The notes under the pieces were generated by a model. The model did not search any database and was not told where the DNA came from. It saw only the letters and a list, made by a program, of their open reading frames with translations. Below are positions 20,893 through 33,600 of a DNA stretch of 64,000 nucleotides, one piece after another. This stretch comes from Tubiluchus corallicola (lineage: Eukaryota > Priapulida > Priapulimorpha > Priapulimorphida > Tubiluchidae). The position numbers and the translations under genes were made by a program. Within the stretch, counting starts at the first letter, position 1. Each line of letters begins with the position of its first letter. The stretch lies in NCBI GenBank assembly GCA_030141605.1, contig JAQGDQ010000084.1, positions 62,001 to 126,000 on the forward strand. Reading direction: 5' to 3'.

Positions 20893-22566
20893 TGTTAAAG
20901 ACTGATGTGCTACCACCCGACGACCACAGCATTAACAACAGTAGCAGTAAATTTTATTTAGTCAAATTTTATTCACACTTCAGCTTCTGTAACACAAGTT
21001 TGAAAAAGTGAACACTTCACAATGTATTACGAGAATATACGTACTATACTATTTTGATAATAGGAATCCTATGAAATATTAAAGCATTAACACGAAAAGT
21101 ATTAAAGTAAAATGCTAAAAATACGTGTAAGTACTTGAATGAAAAGCAAGTTGCACATGTACATTTGTAATTTGCTCAGTTGACAGTGAAGATTCCATTG
21201 ATTATTCCTCTTATTCCATTAAAGTTGGAGTTGATTTCATAGACTATAAGTGGATACGCCATTAGTGAATGTTAGCATGCTAATGATTATTACTTAGCAA
21301 TTGATTAATGCCTGTATCTGTCTGTGTGAATCTGTCTGCCCCATAACTAAATGGCTGGAATAACTAATTTGTGATACACATAAAGATGCACTGATTCTGT
21401 ATTTATGTGCAATAGTATGCCTAAGCCTCCTAGCATACCATTCTCTTTAAATGCTTTACTAATGGTGACTTTAAGGTACACTTATATACAATTAAAAATT
21501 TATCTATGGCATATTTAAATCTGATAGTTGTTTGTTTATGATTATTTCTTAAGGTAGCTTATTGAAGTAAATTCCAAAATTTCTGCTTTTGAGAATTTTT
21601 ACACATGTCATTCTTTTTGTTAGGGTTATTGAATTCCTTTTGTCGACAAGTAAATTTCCTTTAGATTTAGATATAGATATGTTATATACAATGTCAACGC
21701 ATAGAACTGGCTTGTTGGAGCTGACCTTAAGCTTACAACTACGACACTGATTTAATAATTGTTGTTACCAGCCTGCACACCAGAAATGTCACCTAGTTAA
21801 AAAAGCTTCCTGATTTAGTGAAGTGTTGCCTGTCAAAATATATAATGAAAAAGTTGCCACATCAGTAGTTCATTGTCACAGTTACTCACTAGATTCTCTG
21901 ACTAATTCGCAGTTAGACTCTTGAACTACTTTCAAGTTTGGCAAACTTGGCTAATTGAAAAAAGTTATATGTCATCACTCATATATCATAGTTAAATGGT
22001 TTGAAACAGTCAAAACAAAAAGTGATTCGTACTAAAATAAACAGACAAACACTAAACCCACAGTTTGGTGTATTTTTATCATCTTTGACTATTAACCGTT
22101 GTAACAATACAGTGTAGCTCACCACATTCTCAGGCTAAACCAAAATATAAAGAGCAGCAATAAAATTTTTTGTTGAACGTATTTATATAAGTGGTCTAGC
22201 AAAGAAAGTTTCACAAGTTCAAAATTGATGTGAAGATCATAACAAAAAAGCCCCCAAAACCTCTTTTTAGTTTCTTATGACCTCTTTGCAAAAAGAATCT
22301 GTAGAACTCGTGAAGCTTCAGCCTTTGACAACATGATAAATTGTCTAATCCTGCACGAATCCTCGCAATTACTGCTCTTGATCAAAAATAGTAAATTTTG
22401 TGGCAGTGAATTTTTAATGACTTTCTTGGTCAACTGTATTGTGTACGACAGTCTAGTGATGAGCCATATTGTATATGACATATCACGTTTTGAATTAATT
22501 CAATCGACAGAATTTAATTCGTCAGCATGCACTTAAAAGCTATAATTTTAGATGTGCTAGTTTCAT

Positions 22567-22568
22567 TA

Positions 22569-22650
<82 letters not shown>

Positions 22651-22651
22651 T
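22567..22651. repeat. (TTA)n(TCA)n microsatellite, left block
   Basis: A run of about 12 TTA units changes to about 16 TCA units and stops at the family J element. It gives spurious poly-Ser and poly-Leu frames. Confidence 0.95.
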
Positions 22652-23222
<571 letters not shown>

Positions 23223-23425
23223 ATTATCAAAAAGACCCAACAAGTTTATGGTTAAGGCTAAAAAAGAAAATGAATCAAATGTTAGTTGAAACGATTGATC
23301 ACCGATCGACTGGATTGTTGTGGCTGGTGGAAAATTCATTTTTACTTATATGTGTAGTTTGCAAGTTAAAAAGAAACAGATAATTAATGCACTTGTGTTT
23401 TATTTGCACATTTCACTAGAAAAGA

Positions 23426-23476
23426 ATGGCCCATTCTGCGGTAAAAGGACGACTTATTGCCGTTATTGGAGACGAA
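23426..23476 (+). CDS. ATP6V1F: ATP6V1F exon 1 (start codon)
   Basis: The exon reads [17 protein letters not shown] before a gtatga donor, phase 0. Human begins [16 protein letters not shown], which supports this start. Confidence 0.94.
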
Positions 23477-26400
23477 GTATGACTTCAGATATTAGCAGAC
23501 CTCTAAACGGGCAACAGTGTTAAGTCGAGACTCTAGAAATAATAACTGGGTTTTGCGCCCGCCTGTTGACGCATTTCTTGAATTGTGGAGTGTGCAGGCT
23601 TTTTTGAGATTAAAATTTGGAAATGTCCACAATTTTTTTCTTTCTAATAAGATCCTACAGAGCACAATATTGTCAGTAAAATAAGCAAAGCAGTGCAATT
23701 GCAAGCCCACTTATGAATTGTAGGAGTAGGACTGTTTCTGGACTGGCAAGTCTACCGTGTATAATACAAAACAGTGGAGCTGCTGGTAAAGTGCAAAGAG
23801 ACAGTATAGTTATTGTAATAAAGGATATTATGATATTAAGTGAAATTTTAAAAATGCAGTTTAATGGATAACACAAAGATTTTGTACCCTTGCCATTACT
23901 AAAGACTACACTTTTTTATTTTTAGGATACATGTGTTGGATTCTTATTAGGTGGCATTGGAGAAATGAATAAAGCACGGCAACCAAATTTCATGGTTGTA
24001 AATAAAGGTTTATAAACTTTTACATCATTGTGAATTTTCTCAATTAATCGTTTTTCTCCTTTTTTGGATGTTTACAAATTATGTTAGACTCTTCATTTTA
24101 ACTACGCTGACCTTTTGACATCTTTTCTCACCCAACGATGACGATTTTTTTACTTTGCTCAAGGCAAATTTTATTTTGTCAATAACAATTTTACCTAATT
24201 TGATGTATTAAAACATTATACATATAATATACTGGACAGCCGCTTAACGATGTTGTCCAACCAGTCAGCACGATGGCTGTTAGCTAGCGAGCTATTAATG
24301 GCAGTGTATTGTTCGATTGTTTACCATACAATGACTGACCAGGCAACATTACCTGCACCATGTACAGTATATTTGTCTACTTCGCAGATTTCAAAAGGTT
24401 TTTTTATAAATATTATTAAACTTGTTGACTGACCGCATAATAAATGCTGTAGCCTGAATCTACATGAATTTATGCACAACTTGGTCGTAAAATCACTAAC
24501 TAAATCGATGTATTTTGTATAAAGCAACCAAAAAAACCACGAGAACTTCTAAACGTGTTTTACTCGTCACACATCACTCCACTCAGTACATCATTCAACT
24601 CAGTACATCACATTACTCAGTACATATTGCATTATTCTGTTCTAAAAATGCAGTTGTAAAATAAACGGTGTAATTATTATGTTTATGCTTCCCGACTGAC
24701 TACTACATGCTAGCCGTTTGTATCAAGTGAGACTTGCAAGCAAACTTTATGCATTCAACCTTTTGCTACAGCAACCAGACTAAGTATCTAGATAAAATTC
24801 CCAAGGTCGCCCGGGGACTTTGCAGTGTTTATTGATTAATCGCTGCCTAGGCTTAAACGTTAATGAAAGAGAAGCCGCTATAGCTAGGTACTGGTAAGTA
24901 AGTTATATAGGTGGTTTCAGTTATAAACGTTTAAGTTATGTGATGTAAGCAGAATTGATTTTTGCCTCTGGGACATACCCCAATCCTTTTTCATTACTTA
25001 CTGTGGAAGTCTAGGTTTCGTTTAACGATGTTTCGCTGGAACGCACTGGCATCATTAAGCGAGGACTTACTGTCTAGCAGAAGTAGATTGAAAGAAAACA
25101 TAACGATTAACGCACTGATCACTGTTCTTGAACTATGGTGTAAAATACTCATTTTGCTATCTATATCACAAAAATGCTTGAATTATGCTTCTTACATTTA
25201 GCAGCAGCTCTTTTTCACACAGTAGCTTCCTTACTAAGCAGAAGTTACTATCAATATCTACGAGCATTTGACATTGAAAACCTACCGAAACTTGATGATT
25301 AATGCTGAATTATTAGACCTTGTTAAAAAATAATATTTGCAACAGTCCAGAAGCTTAGATCAGTTTAAGGTACAGTCTGAAACTAGGTTTTGTTTTAATA
25401 GATAATTTTAAAACAAGAGTGCTCCTTGTCCAATAAGCCTTTTCACAGTTCCAGCAAATCGTTAAAAGGTCAAAGGTTAAGTGTACCAGACACTGCATTT
25501 GTGTACACTTGACAAAACCTCGCAGTCCAAGCTATTGTAATGCAGTAGGCGGTGCTTAATAGACTCACGGTTAATTGACTCAAAAACGCCTGGAACGGGC
25601 CGCTTCTATTCAAATATACATAATAACTATTGGTAATTGACTCTGATAACCCCACATAATTGACTCAGTATTTTTCCTTCACGTATTTAAAATAAGATAT
25701 TTGTATGTAAAGAGTATTTCCTACTTTTATGTCATCTTTACTTCCCTTTTGTGCGCTATGTATACAGAAACAATCATGTTAAGTACCATTTTTTTGTAAG
25801 CAGGTACGTTTATCATGCGCTGATACTCTAGCGTAGTGGTTTTGCTTTGAATCTGTTACCCGCTCACCCACTGCTACCTAAAGAATTTCTGGAAGCTAAA
25901 CATTTAATCACTTGCCTAGCGGTTTCCTTTTGATGCCCTCATTGCAAATCACACTTTCAGGTTTAATGAGTTAACAGTAAAAGGTGCAGGTGCAGTAATC
26001 GCCAGTATTCCTTGTGACTTACAAGAGTAAACATCATACAGCAAATAAGAGCAATGTAACTGAACAGATGATTCAGAACTGTTTTAGTCATGCACAACAA
26101 CAGATTTTTAGCGTTTTTATTTTAACAAGAACTTTGTGGGCCAACTTCTTCGCGAGAAAATGAAGCAGCCGACCTTGAAGGAACTTTTGTAATTTTTGCA
26201 GACTTGGAAAGAAAAGTTTATGATTTAGAAACTTATACTTTTTAATTTATTGCTAATTCACTTATATAAATTAATATTTTAAAATATTTTTTCTAATTTT
26301 TAACTGCACAAAGTAATTTAGACATTACCTCATTTCTAAAATTCATTAAAACACCTTTGCAGTGCATAGTAACTCATTGTAATACTATACCAATCGGTTA

Positions 26401-29400
26401 ATAGGTTCAATCGGTTAATTGGGTCAAAACACGTCGGTCCCAAAGTGAGTCTATTAAGAGGGCCTACTGTAGTAACAGTTTTAACAGCTAGCTAGAACCT
26501 TACCTAATTCATTTTTTCTTGTTACCAAACAAATCTAGTAAATCACTCTATGCACAAACTAATGCATAGTCTGCATAAAACAACTCAAGTTACTGAACTG
26601 ATGTGGCAGATGGCTTTGCCTTACCCACATGTCTCGTGACGGTTGTAGTTAAGACACGTTGCTATGGTACATTTAACCTTTGACCTTATCAATGAAACAT
26701 ATAGCTGACTTGATGTTCATGAATAGTGTAGGAGTCAGCAAGGGCTGATAAACCTGAGGCACTCGGCAGCTGAATACTGCCTTTTCTGTTTAAAAGTAAC
26801 TCATCTAATTATTTATCAAAGAAGAATCACAGGCATTTTTGTAAAGCTGGTGGTTTTGTATTTTAACAAGATAAGCTGATTAGTAAGATTCTCATAATTC
26901 TAATAGTCATGAAGTGTTGCCAGGCACACGTATGCAATTTTTGCAAAACATTTGCAGTAAACCTTGTATAACATTAGTACAGTGAAGTATGCTCTTCATA
27001 AAGAGATTTTAAAAAAATTGTCTTGAAATTTTGTATCACTTACATGCCATCTTATTGTATGCAGAGCTTGCATTAGCAGTAATGCTGTATAAAACTTATA
27101 AATTGAAACTCCTGCGATAACTGCTTTATGTGCAGTTTCTAGGCTAACCAATCTATGAGAGTTGCACAAAACTGGCTGACAGATATACGTCTTCTTCATT
27201 AAACTCAATATATAATGCTGATTTAGATGTTTGTACTTTTTCAGCCACTACGGTGCATGAGATTGAGGAAACTTTCAAGAGCTTTGTAGCAAGAGATGAC
27301 ATAGCAATAATATTAATAAATCAAAACGTGAGTTTATAATGCATTAATTAATCGAAAACTTTGGAGACGTGTTTAGGCTTGGATTATTTCCGTTGTTGCG
27401 AAAATAGCGAAAGTGAAATGACTTAGATCGAAATGCTAAATGCTGTCCAAGTTCGAAAAAAGCCTGTCACTTTATTTCTGACTCAAATATGCGTAATTAA
27501 AGCTGAACCTGATTTCTGAGCATTTGTTGTTATAGGTGAGGAAAAAAAACAGGAAACAGTTGATTAAAATATGCACATAGTTTTTACGACTTATATTCTA
27601 CATTATAATGTTTACAATGAACAATGATATTTTAAATATGACCTACATATATGCACATAATTTTTACGACTTATATTCTACATTATAATGTTTACAATGA
27701 ACAATGATATTTTAAATATGACCTACCTACCTATATATATGTAGGTCATATTTAAAATGTCATTGTTCATTGTAAACATTATAATGTAGAATATAAGTCG
27801 CAAAAATTATGTGCATATTTTAATCAACTGTTTCCTGTTTTTTCCTCACCTATAACTACAAATGCTTAGAAACCAGGTTCAGCTTTAATTATGCATATTT
27901 TAGTCAGAAAAAAAGTGACAGGCTTTTTTCGAAGTTGGAAAGCATTTAGGATTTCGGTCTTAGTCAACTTCGGCATATATATATATATATACAATCAACT
28001 TCGGATATAAGGGACATATATATATATGGAAAAAATTGTCTTTTATGTGCGATGTCCCTTATAGCAGAAGTTGAGTCAGACCGAGGGTGTACCTAGACCT
28101 GTACTTTTACCCATATTTTTATGGATTATTGCTACACATTCAGTGCAAACAGTATGTGGGAAGCTCCTTCAGAGATGCGAGATGTATGTGACCGGGGAAA
28201 CCGAGCTGTTCGAAGGCCGGGCTTGCGAAAAGTTGAGGTTAAAAATCTATCAATTTCGCTTTGATCATAGGGTGCCTTATATGGGAGGTAATTTACTTGG
28301 GTTTCTATTACGAGGGACCTGAAGATATCGTCCCTTATAACTGAAAGTCCCTTATGTCCGAGTACCTTGTACACGAAGATTTTTACATAAGAGAAACATT
28401 ACGAAAAATTGGGACCGGTATTGGTGGTCCCTTATAAGCGAGTACATTATACCCAAGGTTGAGTGTATATGTATGTATGCTTTAGTATCACATGTTAATA
28501 ATGATTGATGCTAGAGGCGGCTCGTGTGTAGCTGCTGTGGAACTGCAACACCCCATATTTTCACTAAATGTTATTAATAATATTCAATATATTAAAGTTT
28601 TTTTTCTTTAGTTCTTTCTTTATACTTGTATTGTGCATGTCACGTGAGGATACTACTGTTTGATTCCCAGCCCAGCACAGTGTGCTCCAGCAGTGTGGTG
28701 TATGGCTGTTGTGCACAGTGTGTCTGAGTTAAGATGCAGCACTTTAGGTAGAGAAAGTACTGTCACTCATGCAGTTTGTGCTGTTAGTTGTCACGTGCTT
28801 AAAAACCGTGTACCAGCGTATTCTTATACTGCGACAAATTTGGCTATTTGTAAGCAAACAAGATTTTTGTTTAGGATTATATCAAGTGTGTCTATAAACG
28901 TTCGTATGTTTGTTTGTGACAAAATTACAATTACTATGTTTATTTCGTTTTACATAGTAGTAAAACAATGCTAAGAATTTTTTGAAGTAGCACCCCCATT
29001 AATTTTAGCTACAAGCCGCCGCTGATTGATTTACTATCAAAAGATTAAAATTGACATACTGCTGAATAAGAAGTTTCAAAGATAACATGTTGCTGGACTG
29101 CATACACACACTATGCTACTCAATACAGTAGTATTATATAATCGTTCCTAATATTGTGTTAGTATTGTGATATGTATTGAATCATGACTTAGGTGTATCA
29201 TTCCAGCCCTACTGAATACTTGGTACCAAGTAACTAGCTTTTAAATAGCTAATGGCCAAATACTAACCGAATAACTTTATTCATACTAAATCAGATTCAA
29301 ATGCAAAACAATCTTTTAAAAGTGACCAACGTAAAATGACATTCAATATCTTTTGGTTAGAATTCATTCACTTAGTCTTCACATTTTATATAACATAAGC

Positions 29401-32400
29401 TAGTGATGGGCAATTAATAGATTAATCGAATTAATTGAGATCACAACCATGTATAAATCAACATAATCGGCAATTGAACAGTAATTCAGTTAATCGAGAG
29501 CAAAATATACGCATTACACACTGACTAAAAAGCAGTGTTTTATCACGATTAAACGGAATCTTTGTATTTTTTCTTCGTTTGTCTCACCTTACACAATGCA
29601 CACAATTGTAAACCGCAGTGTTGGAAACTGGGCTTCTTATTCGCTTTCACGTGACATGTAGTTAACATAGTAATAGAGCAGTTAATGAACGTGTGTGTCT
29701 ACAACAATAGTTTGCGAGCTTGAAAATGGCAGACAGCGACGAAAGCCATGAAGAGGTTTATAACCTATATTTCAGTGCAGCTAAAACAGTAAAAAATTAC
29801 TGCGAAAGATTTAGATAATCGAATTATTTGAACAAGATTATAATTGAATTAGAAAATTTCAAAATTGCTCATCACCAACATAAACATAAGAACTAATCTA
29901 TTGTCCTTTGTGCAGACAGAACGAGTGCTAAGTTGCTGAAAAAGATACACTTGTGTTGTGTTATGTTTTTTGTGTGTAAACATTCATATAGAAAATGTAG
30001 AAGGTCATTGAAGGTTCAAGCTACTAAACTTTAGATTCTTCTGGTTTTTGTTGTGTTTTAATGACTGTGAGATAATCTTCGCTGAACTGTATTGTGATTA
30101 CGTTTTTTGCTGTTTTGTTGAAACAATTTTTATTTTAGGTAGCAGAAATGATTAGGTACGTTTTGGACATTTACAGTCAGCCGATTCCAGCTGTTTTAGA
30201 AATACCTTCCAAAGACAGTCCGTATGATGCAAGCAAGGATTCTATACTGCGACGTGCAAAGGTAAAGAAGCTATGCTAATATTGTGATTTCTGTTAATTT
30301 GTAACAACTTTGTCCTTTCTTGTGTGACTGAGTGGTTTAGATTTTGGACTGCAAGTCTTGAGTTCAATACCAGCGGCTGCAAATCCAGGGCGTATACTCT
30401 ATATGTGTGTTTCCATATAGCAATTAGTCAGCAATTAAGCTTTTCTAGATATAAACATACCATAAGTCTTCATTTCATGAGGATGATTTTGATACCAAGT
30501 TCATCACTCTATGTTATTTCTAAGCTGAGATAATCCATATTTAAGTTATGGCCCAGGTTACACACTGAAAAACATAATCTTGAGAAAATCACTGTTAAAG
30601 TCAGCCATTGTTTTTTGTCATGTTTCTACAAAACACTTAGCAACCGTGCAAATGCTGGTTGCTACGGACTTTGCAAGAACACGTTGAAGTTATGTTTAAG
30701 TCCAGTAGATGGCTCTTCGTGACAAAAATCTGGGCTCGGCAACAGAAAAAAACACGAAGCAAAACGACCACTTCCAGGAGCTACTACCGGATTTGCTTTT
30801 CTCAAAATAAGTACTAATTTCTAGACAGAAAAGTGAATACGGAGTTATAAAATTAGATTTTTAGTATTTTTTAAACATATTATTTTCTTGATAATTTGTT
30901 GCTAGAATATAAAAGTCCAACATATTTATCATTTGTTTTTATAAAAAAATTAACGTTTGACCAATTTTTTAGTGCATTCTACTTTGAAGCATCGTAACAT
31001 TGATTTAACTATGCCGACTTATGGACAGTTTTGCTGTTTAAGTACACATATATTCTTCGTCATTTGTGTGTTGCTTCCTTACCTGTATTGTTGTCCCTAA
31101 ATAGCCATTAGTGCTAATGTTATCTGTTAAATGAGCAACGGCAAATATATATTGCCTTTGCCTATCCCATGAATGAGAATAAACGTGTCTTTAAAAATTT
31201 GTTATGCTATTATCAACTTATTGTTACATGTACAAAACATGTTATGCACGGATGAAAACATGATGTTGTTGAACAATTCTTCTATTTTTGTTCTCTGCAA
31301 ACTCATCAGATTCTTTTAAAAAACGTCTTAAAAGACATTTGCTTAGATTGTATTTTTAAACGGTAATTAATTTTTTAATGCATTTTAAATTTTACGTAAT
31401 TTATTATTTTTTAATTTTGATACGTAGTTGAACTCCAATAACAACATAGGAAATCTCGCTGGTACCTTAAAATTCTCAATTTTGTATTTTTGTCTGTACT
31501 TTTTGACAATTTAATTTTACTATGTAGTTGAACTCCAATAACAGCATAAGAAAGCTCGCTGGTGCCTTAAAATTATCTAATTTTTTTATTTTTGTCTCTA
31601 TTTTTAACAATTTAATTTTGATATGTAGTTGAACTCCAATAACAACATAAGAAAGCTCGCTGGTACCTTAAAATTATCTAAATTTTTTATTTTTGTCTCT
31701 ATTTTTAACAATTTAATTTTACTATGTAGTTGAACTCCAATAACAGCATAAGAAAGCTCGCTGGTGCCTTAAAATTATCTAATTTTTTATTTTTGTCTCT
31801 ATTTTTAACAATTTAATTTTGATATGTAGTTGAACTCCAATAACAACATAAGAAAGCTCGCTGGTACCTTAAAATTATCTAAATTTTTTATTTTTGTCTC
31901 TATTTTTAACAATTTAATTTTGATACGTAGTTGAACTCCAATAACAACATAAGAAAGCTCGCTGGTACCTTAAAATTATCTAAATTTTTTATTTTTGTCT
32001 CTATTTTTAACAATTTAATTTTGATACGTAGTTGAACTCCAATAACAACATAAGAAAGCTTGCTGGTACCTTAAAATTATCTAAATTTTTTATTTTTGTC
32101 TCTATTTTTAACAATTTAATTTTGATACGTAGTTGAACTCCAATAACAACATAAGAAAGCTTGCTGGTACCTTAAAATTATCTAAATTTTTTATTTTTAT
32201 CTCTTGTTTTTGACAATTTAATTTTGATACATAGTTGAACTCCAATAACAACATAAGAAAGCTCGCTGGTACCTTAAAATTATCTAAATTTTTTATTTTT
32301 GTCTCTATTTTTAACAATTTAATTTTGATACGTAGTTGAACTCCAATAACAACATAAGAAAGCTTGCTGGTACCTTAAAATTATCTAAATTTTTTATTTT

Positions 32401-32925
32401 TATCTCTTGTTTTTGACAATTTAATTTTGATACATAGTTGAACTCCAATAACAGCATAAGAAAGCTTGCTGATACCTTAAAATTATCTAAATTTTTTATT
32501 TTTGTCTCTATTTTTAACAATTTAATTTTGATACGTAGTTGAACTCCAATAACAACATAAGAAAGCTTGCTGGTACCTTAAAATTATCTAAATTTTTTAT
32601 TTTTATCTCTATTTTTTGACATTTTAATTTTGATACGTAGTTGAACTCCAATAACAACATAGGAAACCTCGCTGGTACCTTAAAATTCTCAATTTTTCAT
32701 TTTTTGTCTCAATTTTTTGACAATTTAATTTTGATATAAAAAAACGAAACTTTTGGGCCATAATTTGCACCTCTTCCTGGCAGGAGCGAGACGAGCCCCT
32801 GACTTTCTGTATTTCACACTAATTTTTAATTCAAATGGTTTGCAGTTCTGTAGCAAGTGACGGATCTAATTCATGTTTATCTGATCTTCTTGCAGGGAAT
32901 GTTCTCAGCTGATGATTTCCGGTGA
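23426..32925 (+). CDS. ATP6V1F: ATP6V1F, V-type ATPase V1 subunit F, complete (5 exons)
   Basis: The exons are 23426-23476, 23926-24007, 27245-27327, 30139-30261 and 32896-32925. Together they are 369 bases: 122 codons plus TGA, against 119 aa in human. The protein begins [20 protein letters not shown], continues [20 protein letters not shown], then [19 protein letters not shown] and [20 protein letters not shown], and ends [11 protein letters not shown]. Subunit F is part of the central rotor stalk of the V1 sector of the vacuolar proton pump, which acidifies endosomes, lysosomes and Golgi. All junctions are GT-AG, with phases 0,1,0,0. The introns carry two hAT-like elements, a long inverted repeat, a pogo-like element, a LINE tail and a 13-copy satellite. 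Confidence 0.97.
23926..24007 (+). CDS. ATP6V1F: ATP6V1F exon 2
   Basis: The acceptor is atttttag and the donor gtttat. The exon reads [20 protein letters not shown] and then NFMVVNK. It ends in phase 1. Confidence 0.95.
24745..25072. mobile_element. Family F pogo-like element, truncated copy, opposite orientation
   Basis: The right end reads taagcgaggacttactg. The interior matches the complement of 5400-5560 (gctacagcaaccagac, tagataaaattcccaaggtc). The left terminus is missing. Confidence 0.72.
25439..26690. mobile_element. Family C MITE copy split by a later insertion
   Basis: The left part (25439-25542) contains ttttcacagttccag and aaaggtcaaaggttaagtgt. The right part resumes at tagtaacagttttaacagct (26470) and runs to a truncated end near 26690. 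The gap is filled by the element at 25543-26469. It lies in ATP6V1F intron 2. Confidence 0.8.
25543..26469. mobile_element. Pogo/Tc1-like element, family D, nested in the family C copy
   Basis: The left end CAGTAGGCGGTGCTTAATAG and the right end tctattaagagggcctactg are inverted. The right flank is TA; the left flank TG is probably a decayed TA. Comparison with the uninterrupted copies shows precise insertion into a TA site. About 927 bp; no transposase seen. A left-end fragment occurs at 37472-37558. Confidence 0.83.
27245..27327 (+). CDS. ATP6V1F: ATP6V1F exon 3
   Basis: The acceptor is ctttttcag and the donor gtgagt. The exon reads [20 protein letters not shown] and then IILINQN. It ends in phase 0. 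Confidence 0.95.
27417..27958. repeat. Long inverted repeat (hairpin) in ATP6V1F intron 3
   Basis: The left arm (27417-27735, containing a 79-bp tandem duplication at 27570-27727) is complementary to the right arm (27741-27958). Shared words include gcctgtcactt, taattaaagctgaacctg, gttataggtgaggaaaa and cgacttatattctacattat. The loop is only acctacctatatatatgtag. The arms extend over about 220 bp with few mismatches. The sense pre-mRNA could fold into a long double-stranded hairpin. Confidence 0.9.
27992..28465. mobile_element. Pogo/Tigger-like MITE, family G copy 2
   Basis: The left end caatcaacttcggatataag and the right end taagcgagtacattatacc caaggttgagtg form a diverged inverted repeat. 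The right flank is TA. The interior matches 1852-2265. Confidence 0.75.
28511..29024. mobile_element. hAT-like element, family B copy 3
   Basis: The ends ctagaggcggctcgtgtg and acaagccgccgctg are inverted. The flanks attgatg and attgatt match at six of seven positions. The interior is like the copy at 15754 (agaaagtactgtcactca, gtgtaccagcgtattct). The 104-codon frame inside has no recognisable domain. Confidence 0.75.
29401..29877. mobile_element. hAT-like element with 8-bp target duplication in ATP6V1F intron 3
   Basis: The ends TAGTGATGGGCAATTAAT and aaattgctcatcacca are inverted. The flanking 8-mers acataagc and acataaac match at seven of eight. The interior contains a short ATG frame reading [10 protein letters not shown] that stays open only briefly; this could be a remnant of a transposase start. 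Confidence 0.82.
30139..30261 (+). CDS. ATP6V1F: ATP6V1F exon 4
   Basis: The acceptor is tattttag and the donor gtaaag. The exon reads [20 protein letters not shown] and then [20 protein letters not shown]. Phase is 0 at both ends. Confidence 0.96.
30404..31050 (+). mobile_element. Family A MITE copy in ATP6V1F intron 4
   Basis: The left end is decayed (tgtgtgtttccatatagc). The right end reads ccgacttatggacagttttg and then agtacacata. The interior matches family A (gatggctcttcgtg, tcatcactctatgttattt). Confidence 0.7.
31290..31356 (+). mobile_element. LINE reverse transcriptase C-terminal tail (fragment)
   Basis: One frame reads [19 protein letters not shown] and then stop, which resembles the SLSSFKRRLKTHLF tail of many CR1/L2/Jockey-type LINE reverse transcriptases. 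Nothing upstream is recognisable. The fragment runs straight into the 101-bp repeat array. Confidence 0.5.
31417..32736. repeat. 101-bp satellite-like array, 13 copies, in ATP6V1F intron 4
   Basis: The landmark gttgaactccaata recurs at 31427, 31527, 31628, 31729, 31829, 31930, 32031, 32132, 32234, 32335, 32437, 32538 and 32640, i.e. every 100-102 bp. The unit continues agctcgctggtaccttaaaa. Variants alternate (cagcataag with ggtgcc, caacataag with ggtacc), suggesting higher-order duplication of unit pairs. The array ends about 160 bp before the last exon. Confidence 0.95.
32896..32925 (+). CDS. ATP6V1F: ATP6V1F exon 5 with stop
   Basis: The acceptor is tcttgcag. The exon reads GMFSADDFR and then TGA, matching the human terminus GMFTAEDLR. 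At 30 bases it is too short to find without homology. Confidence 0.93.
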   Translation, partial: GMFSADDFR

Positions 32926-33111
32926 GAGGAACCTCTGCTGTGAGGAATTGCACCTACAATGTTGTATTACGTAATGTTTTGTTTCCAGTAACAGTCACAG
33001 TGACTTATCTCAGCATGAACCGTGGGTGCAGTTAGTTAGTTTCTTTGTCAGTCTGTTGTAAGTGTTGATGTGGGTAAAAGCTTGGCTAGCTTGCTCATTG
33101 TGTAACTTGAT

Positions 33112-33600
33112 TAATTGTTTAGAACTTGAAAAGAGAACATTTGATTGAAAATAATGGGTTGCTTGTGGACTGTTTATAACTAATAATTCTGATAATTACA
33201 TAATGAACTTAGCTGCTCCACATGATTAAAGGAAAAGGGTACAGAAAATTTAATTATGGAGTGGGCAGTAATTGTATAGAACTTAAAAAGAGAACATTTG
33301 ACTGAAGATAATGGGTTGCTTGTGGACTATTTGCCACTAATGATTCCGTTAGTTACATATAAAGAAAGCATCATTGTTATGAACATAGCTGCTCCACATA
33401 ATTAAAGGAAAAGAGTACAGAAAATTTAATTATGGACTGGGAAGCAATTGTTTAAAGCTTGAAAGAGAACATTTGACTGATAATAACAAATAGTTATTTG
33501 AACTATTTGCAACTAATAATTCTATTAATTACATATAAGGAAAACATTATTTTTATGACTTAGCTGCTCCACATAATTAAAGGGAAAAGGTACAGAAAAT
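33112..33600. repeat. Tandem repeat of about 165 bp, three diverged copies
   Basis: The series gagaacatttga, gggttgcttgtggact, agctgctccaca, attaaaggaaaa and gtacagaaaattt appears three times in order. It lies just downstream of the ATP6V1F stop, so it may be within the 3' UTR. Confidence 0.82.

Noticed and set aside
28660-28974. 104-codon plus-strand frame in ATP6V1F intron 3
   Set aside because: It lies inside the family B hAT-like element. The homologous stretch at 15934-16190 is open in different frames, and no domain is visible.
32108-32520. Minus-strand frames with repeated [20 protein letters not shown]
   Set aside because: They are translations of the 101-bp tandem array in an intron, with no start context or homology.
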